Shown here: in pieces, positions 6,001 through 9,393 of the stretch
Numbering within the stretch: the stretch's first letter is position 1
Layout of the letters: each line of letters opens with the position of its first letter
NCBI GenBank assembly: GCA_035938215.1
Contig: DASZHC010000280.1
Coordinates: forward strand, 1-9,393
DNA from: DASZHC01 sp035938215
Lineage (GTDB): Bacteria > Verrucomicrobiota > Verrucomicrobiia > Chthoniobacterales > JAFAMB01
Direction of reading: 5' to 3'
Length of the DNA: 9,393 nucleotides
Program-made: the position numbers and the translations under genes
The notes under the pieces: model-generated
The model's input: the letters and a program-made list of their open reading frames with translations, nothing else
What the model was told of the DNA's origin: nothing
The model's database searches: none

Positions 6001-7218
6001 CTAGTTACGAAATATTCCTTTTATCCTTTGGAATGCGTTTCTGATGAGTCCGCCGGATGACGGCCTGTCCATTTGCACGAGGTGGGCGTACTTCACTAAA
6101 CCAAGTGCGGTCGAAAATTGCGGATTTTCGAACGCAGACGTCACGCCAGCCATCGGCAACGCATGCGCCATTGTAACTGGCATTCCAAAAATATCGGAAG
6201 CCAGATGTTCCAATCCACTAAGCTGGCTGCACCCTCCGGTGATGAATACGCCCGCCCCGACGTAATGCAAATTCTGCTCACCCTCTATCTGGCGCTTCAC
6301 GATTTCCAGCGTCTCGCGTAAACGCGAATGAATAATCTGATTTAATGACTCTCTCTCGATTTCCCGCCCCGCGAATCCGGTTTCATCCTTCAGCAGAATT
6401 GTTTCGCCTGGAAAAGCGGTCCCCAAAGTGGTGTTGCCTTCTTCAACCTTGAGCTTCTCAGCCCGCGCTGTCGGAATTTTCAAGCCGATCGAAATGTCAT
6501 TGGTGATGTGATCACCGCCCACGGCAAGTACGCCACTCTGCTTTACAGCGCCATCCACATAGACCACGAAATCAGTGACTCCACCACCTATGTCGATGAC
6601 GATCGCTCCGAGCTGCTTTTGATTCTTCTCAAGTACAGCCTGCGCGGTCGCAAAAGAGTTGATGATGACGTCAGCCGGCTCCAGTTCCAACTCCTTCACG
6701 CAACGAATCGCATTCTGAATCCGTGTCCGGATGCCGTAGACAATATGAAAATCCGCCTCCAATTTCCTGCCGAGCAACCCAATAGGGTTCAGTACGCCGT
6801 CCTGCCCATCGACATAGTAGTGCTGAATAATTGTGTGAAGGATGCAATCCTCCATCGGCAGACTGACCTCGCGAGCATTCGTCCGGACATCTTCCAGATC
6901 CTGCTCGTCGATTTCCTCACGCCCATCCTCAAGCACAACGATGCCTCGGTTATTGAAACTCCGAATGTGGCTTCCAGTGATGCCAAGATAGACCTCACTA
7001 ATCTCAACGTCGCTTTTCTCCTCCGCATCGACAATCGCGTCGTGAACGCAACGCTTCGCGGTTTCAAAGTCTACGATCTCGCCTTTTCGCACCCCGCGCG
7101 CAGGAACGTTTCCTACTCCGACGACCTTCAACGTTCCGTCGCCTCTTGCCTCTGCCACGACTGCGCAGATTTTCGAAGTGCCAATTTCAAGCCCTACGAA
7201 GATATTGTCTCTGGCCAT
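6001..7218 (-). CDS. ftsA: Cell division protein FtsA
   Basis: Actin-like ATPase that anchors FtsZ filaments to the inner face of the membrane and recruits later division proteins. The 405-residue protein has the usual order: phosphate-1 motif GLEIGTSK (9-16), the SHI/FtsA-specific 1C subdomain (about 84-160, with GSHIRSFNNRG at 82-92), phosphate-2 motif DIGGGVTDF (209-217), the adenosine motif GVFITGGCSQLSG (323-335) and a C-terminal amphipathic helix (about 389-405, GGLIRNAFQRIKGIFRN) that is the membrane-targeting sequence. Nothing is missing, and the length is close to that of E. coli FtsA (420). The ATG lies inside ftsQ, overlapping its last 25 nt, and no strong Shine-Dalgarno sequence precedes it, pointing to translational coupling. 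The FtsZ C-terminal peptide DLDVPTF encoded next door is its expected partner. Confidence 0.97.
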   Translation of the reverse strand: MARDNIFVGLEIGTSKICAVVAEARGDGTLKVVGVGNVPARGVRKGEIVDFETAKRCVHDAIVDAEEKSDVEISEVYLGITGSHIRSFNNRGIVVLEDGREEIDEQDLEDVRTNAREVSLPMEDCILHTIIQHYYVDGQDGVLNPIGLLGRKLEADFHIVYGIRTRIQNAIRCVKELELEPADVIINSFATAQAVLEKNQKQLGAIVIDIGGGVTDFVVYVDGAVKQSGVLAVGGDHITNDISIGLKIPTARAEKLKVEEGNTTLGTAFPGETILLKDETGFAGREIERESLNQIIHSRLRETLEIVKRQIEGEQNLHYVGAGVFITGGCSQLSGLEHLASDIFGMPVTMAHALPMAGVTSAFENPQFSTALGLVKYAHLVQMDRPSSGGLIRNAFQRIKGIFRN

Positions 7219-8414
7219 TCGATCGAGTTGTCTCTACCGAGGTTGTCCGTTGCCGCTATCGAAGAGTTCCTGCCGTCTACCCTGGCAGGCACAGGCGGAC
7301 GAGCCATAACTCCACTCTCCTTGAACGGCTTCAACCTATTCTGATCCGGTTTTTGTTGCGTTTTCTTTTCCTGTGATTTCAAAAAATTTGACGGAGAACT
7401 TTTTTTGAGATGCGCCGGCTCCGCTTGCCTGACTTGTTCGGTTGAACTCTTGGTCTTGGCACCGGGTGCGAGAGATGTCGTCGATCCGCTATTTGGTTCC
7501 AAAGGGGCGGTTGGCTCAGCCTGTGGCACGAACGTGACCGGCACATTGCGTTGCGCCATCAGATTCACGGTCTGCAGTTCCCGACTGTTCTTGTCGCAGT
7601 AGTTCAGCACGGTCTCAAGGCGGTGCAATTGCCATTCGATTGCATCTGTGCCGAATGTGACACTCGCCCTCTGTCTGTCTGTAACCTGCAGGCAATACTG
7701 TTTGGAAACGTCGATACTCTGAATCTGGAAACGCGCTTGAAGAATTTCTGTCGAGGCCCGGATAAGGTCGAGCGCCGCCTTGACTTCATCCTGCTCCAAT
7801 GGTTGCCCCGCCTGACAATTCGAGGTCGAAACACCGATAATAAGTGGCAATCCCAGATATTCAGGAGCCAATGATTTAGGTTTCAAAAGTATCCCGCGCC
7901 TATCAACGAGGTAGGCATCTTCAAGATTGAATGAACCGGTATTCGTATCCGGCGGAACGACCCACGCGACAGGTCGACGCTCCTGGATTGAAATTACAAT
8001 TTTGCCTGGAAGAATTCTTTGAACCCGGCTTTCCTCAACTTGGGGCAAAGCTCCAAGCTTCTCCTGGACCTTCGGCAGGTCGATCGAAAATATGTTTTTG
8101 CCTTCCGATATGTCTGCGGTGCGCAGGATCGTTTCACGGCTCAAATTACCATCTGAAGTTACCTCAATCGTTTTCAACGAGTAGTCTGAGTTTGCGAAGA
8201 ACAGGGTATTCAGGATCCTCTTCGCTCCGAACGCGATTCCACCGCAAACGGCGGTGAGCAAGACCATGCCGCACACGGTGAAAAAAACGTTCTGTGTGCG
8301 CTGTGAAGCCGCTTTCTTCGCGCGGACCTTGACATCGAGCAGATGCTGGCGCTTTCGCTGCCCTGATGTCGAGGCCCTCTTGTTCTGTTTTCGCACCGAC
8401 TTTTTGATGATCAC
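7194..8414 (-). CDS. ftsQ: Cell division protein FtsQ with long C-terminal tail
   Basis: Bitopic membrane protein that links early cytoplasmic division proteins to septal peptidoglycan synthesis through periplasmic contacts. The 406-residue protein has a basic cytoplasmic segment (1-42), one membrane helix (about 43-66, FFTVCGMVLLTAVCGGIAFGA), a POTRA domain (about 78-146, ending LPGKIVISIQERRPVAWV) and the FtsQ beta domain (about 150-296) ending VNLMAQRNVPVTFV, matching the terminal strand of other FtsQ proteins. Residues 298-406 are an extra Pro/Ser/Lys/Gln-rich tail expected to be disordered in the periplasm; E. coli FtsQ (276 residues) has nothing comparable. The start is GTG, overlapping the ddl stop as GTGA; AAAGGAG lies 15 nt upstream inside ddl, rather far. 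No in-frame ATG exists before the membrane helix. Assigned from topology, domain order and position between ddl and ftsA. Confidence 0.92.
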   Translation of the reverse strand: MIIKKSVRKQNKRASTSGQRKRQHLLDVKVRAKKAASQRTQNVFFTVCGMVLLTAVCGGIAFGAKRILNTLFFANSDYSLKTIEVTSDGNLSRETILRTADISEGKNIFSIDLPKVQEKLGALPQVEESRVQRILPGKIVISIQERRPVAWVVPPDTNTGSFNLEDAYLVDRRGILLKPKSLAPEYLGLPLIIGVSTSNCQAGQPLEQDEVKAALDLIRASTEILQARFQIQSIDVSKQYCLQVTDRQRASVTFGTDAIEWQLHRLETVLNYCDKNSRELQTVNLMAQRNVPVTFVPQAEPTAPLEPNSGSTTSLAPGAKTKSSTEQVRQAEPAHLKKSSPSNFLKSQEKKTQQKPDQNRLKPFKESGVMARPPVPARVDGRNSSIAATDNLGRDNSIEWPETISS

Positions 8415-9340
8415 ACCTTGCTCGCCAAACTCCTTTCCATTGACAGGCTGACGATTCGTTCACACAACTCTGCCATCGAGATACCGGCAGCAGCGGCAGC
8501 CTCGGGTAACAGGCTTGTTTCGGTCATACCTGGGATCGTATTCACCTCCAAGACCTGAGGTTCATGTTTCTGATCCAAAATGACGTCAACCCGCGAATAG
8601 ACTTCCAGACCAAGTGCTGCATGGGCAGCAAGAGCTGCTTCCCGAACTGCCCTTTTTTCAGCTGAACTCAACCGCGCCGGACATTCGTGTTCCGCGGCAC
8701 CTCCACGGTTTGTCCAGGTATACTTATTCTCGTAACTGTAAAATCCCCCTCTGGGCCTGATCTCTATTATAGGCAAAGTTGTATTGCCTAAAATGCCAAT
8801 TGTTAGTTCCCGGCCACCAACATATTTTTCAATCAAAACGGTTTCGCTCTGAGCAAACGCCTTTTCGAAAGCCGGTTCAACCTCGTTCTTTTCCTTCACA
8901 ACATAGATACCAACGCTCGATCCCTGGCATGGCACCTTCACAACATAAGGAAGACCAAAATCGACGAATTCACCGCGCCGAAGCGTGACATAAGGCGCGG
9001 TCGGCACCCCTCGCTCCACAAAACGCTTTTTACTTTCGATTTTATTAAAGGCTATCCGGCTTCCCTCGACTCCCTCGCCCGTGTATGGAATCCCTTTTTC
9101 CTCGAGAATCTCCTGAACGTCTCCGTCTTCGCCAAACATGCCGTGAAGCGCATTGAAGACCAAATCGCTCTCCGCCGGAAGGTGGAACCCGCCGGTGCGC
9201 GGATCAACCGGAAAAGCTTCCGCTCCCAAAGCTCGCAATGCCCTTAGCACCGCCGAACCGGATCGCAACGAAACCTCTCTCTCTGAACTCGGACCGCCGC
9301 ACAAAACCGCGATTTTCTTTCCAAACAAATAACTATTCAT
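8411..9340 (-). CDS. ddl: D-alanine--D-alanine ligase
   Basis: Joins two D-alanines using ATP to make the dipeptide that MurF adds to the peptidoglycan precursor; cytoplasmic ATP-grasp enzyme and the target of D-cycloserine. From the ATG at 9340 the protein has 309 residues, typical for DdlB. Visible motifs are VLCGGPSSEREVSLRSG (12-28) with E20, VFNALHGMFGEDGDVQ (61-76), KVPCQGSSVGI (135-145) of the ATP-grasp loop, YSYENKY (201-207) of the omega loop, RVDVILD (250-256) with metal ligand D252, and VLEVNTIPGMTETSLLP (263-279) with metal ligands E265 and N267. The KY ending of the omega loop fits a D-Ala-D-Ala rather than D-Ala-D-Lac enzyme. A longer frame reaches ATG 9379 but the extra 13 residues lie within the murB tail and are not family-like. 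Its stop overlaps the ftsQ start. Confidence 0.95.
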   Translation of the reverse strand: MNSYLFGKKIAVLCGGPSSEREVSLRSGSAVLRALRALGAEAFPVDPRTGGFHLPAESDLVFNALHGMFGEDGDVQEILEEKGIPYTGEGVEGSRIAFNKIESKKRFVERGVPTAPYVTLRRGEFVDFGLPYVVKVPCQGSSVGIYVVKEKNEVEPAFEKAFAQSETVLIEKYVGGRELTIGILGNTTLPIIEIRPRGGFYSYENKYTWTNRGGAAEHECPARLSSAEKRAVREAALAAHAALGLEVYSRVDVILDQKHEPQVLEVNTIPGMTETSLLPEAAAAAGISMAELCERIVSLSMERSLASKV

Positions 9341-9393
9341 CATCCACTCCGACAATTTGAACTTCAGTTTGCAGATCAATTCCCCGCTCTTTT
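9333..9393 (-). CDS. murB: UDP-N-acetylenolpyruvoylglucosamine reductase MurB, 3' end only
   Basis: The last 19 codons of a gene entering from the right edge, on the minus strand, ending with TAG at 9333-9335. The peptide KERGIDLQTEVQIVGVDDE matches the C-terminus of MurB, which usually reads like xxFGVxLExEVxxxG followed by a few residues. MurB is the NADPH-dependent flavoenzyme that reduces enolpyruvyl-UDP-GlcNAc to UDP-N-acetylmuramate in the cytoplasm. Position immediately before ddl and ftsQ fits the usual dcw order (murC, murB, ddl, ftsQ). It overlaps the ddl start by 8 nt. Little sequence is available, so identity rests on this short motif plus context; the frame is open through the window edge. 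Confidence 0.75.
   Translation of the reverse strand, partial: KERGIDLQTEVQIVGVDDE
9347..9350 (-). promoter_or_regulatory. Ribosome binding site deciding the ddl start
   Basis: GGAG on the minus strand stands 6 nt from the ATG at 9340 and only 3 nt from the preceding tandem ATG at 9343. Spacing favours 9340. The site lies within the last codons of murB, so ddl initiation probably depends on ribosomes finishing murB. Confidence 0.6.

Noticed and set aside
6508..7344. A 278-codon open frame on the plus strand, antisense to ftsA and the ftsQ end.
   Set aside because: It mirrors the conserved ftsA coding strand, has no ribosome site or recognisable domain, and ftsA/ftsQ motifs on the opposite strand are unambiguous. 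Its length is explained by low stop frequency opposite ftsA codons.

Overview
The window is an ordinary bacterial chromosomal segment with dense, intact housekeeping genes, about half G+C by eye. No phage, plasmid, transposase, CRISPR or rRNA/tRNA gene is recognisable. The gene order on the minus strand (murB, ddl, ftsQ, ftsA, ftsZ) is the distal part of a division and cell wall (dcw) cluster of a Gram-negative-type bacterium. The divergent FtsZ, the long FtsQ tail and a GC-rich inverted repeat pair that resembles repeats I associate with Verrucomicrobiota suggest a member of that phylum, possibly a soil lineage. This assignment is inference and only moderately supported.

Layout from left to right. 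Positions 11-484 (+) hold tadA, the tRNA adenosine-34 deaminase. It converges on a minus-strand pair: queA (653-1633), for queuosine synthesis, preceded by a cytoplasmic cyclophilin-type prolyl isomerase (1668-2231). A divergent 155 bp spacer (2232-2386) separates the isomerase from a plus-strand pair: aguB (2387-3259, N-carbamoylputrescine amidase) and aguA (3317-4369, agmatine deiminase). Together these two convert agmatine to putrescine. The 230 bp gap 4370-4599 lies between convergent aguA and ftsZ. It carries a strong REPIN-like element: two 25-nt inverted arms with one mismatch around a 39-nt loop.

From 4600 to the right edge everything is on the minus strand and tightly packed. The order of transcription is murB (only the last 19 codons are in the window, 9333-9393), ddl (start inside the murB tail), ftsQ (GTG start overlapping the ddl stop), ftsA (start inside ftsQ), and ftsZ (9 nt after ftsA). 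This is a translationally coupled unit that makes peptidoglycan precursor (MurB, Ddl), the septal membrane linker (FtsQ), and the Z-ring with its membrane anchor (FtsA, FtsZ).

I found no convincing new multi-gene system. The observations most worth checking are the FtsZ T7 catalytic loop, where two of the three usual NxDxxD residues are replaced, the roughly 109-residue basic, low-complexity periplasmic tail on FtsQ, and the REPIN-like repeat.
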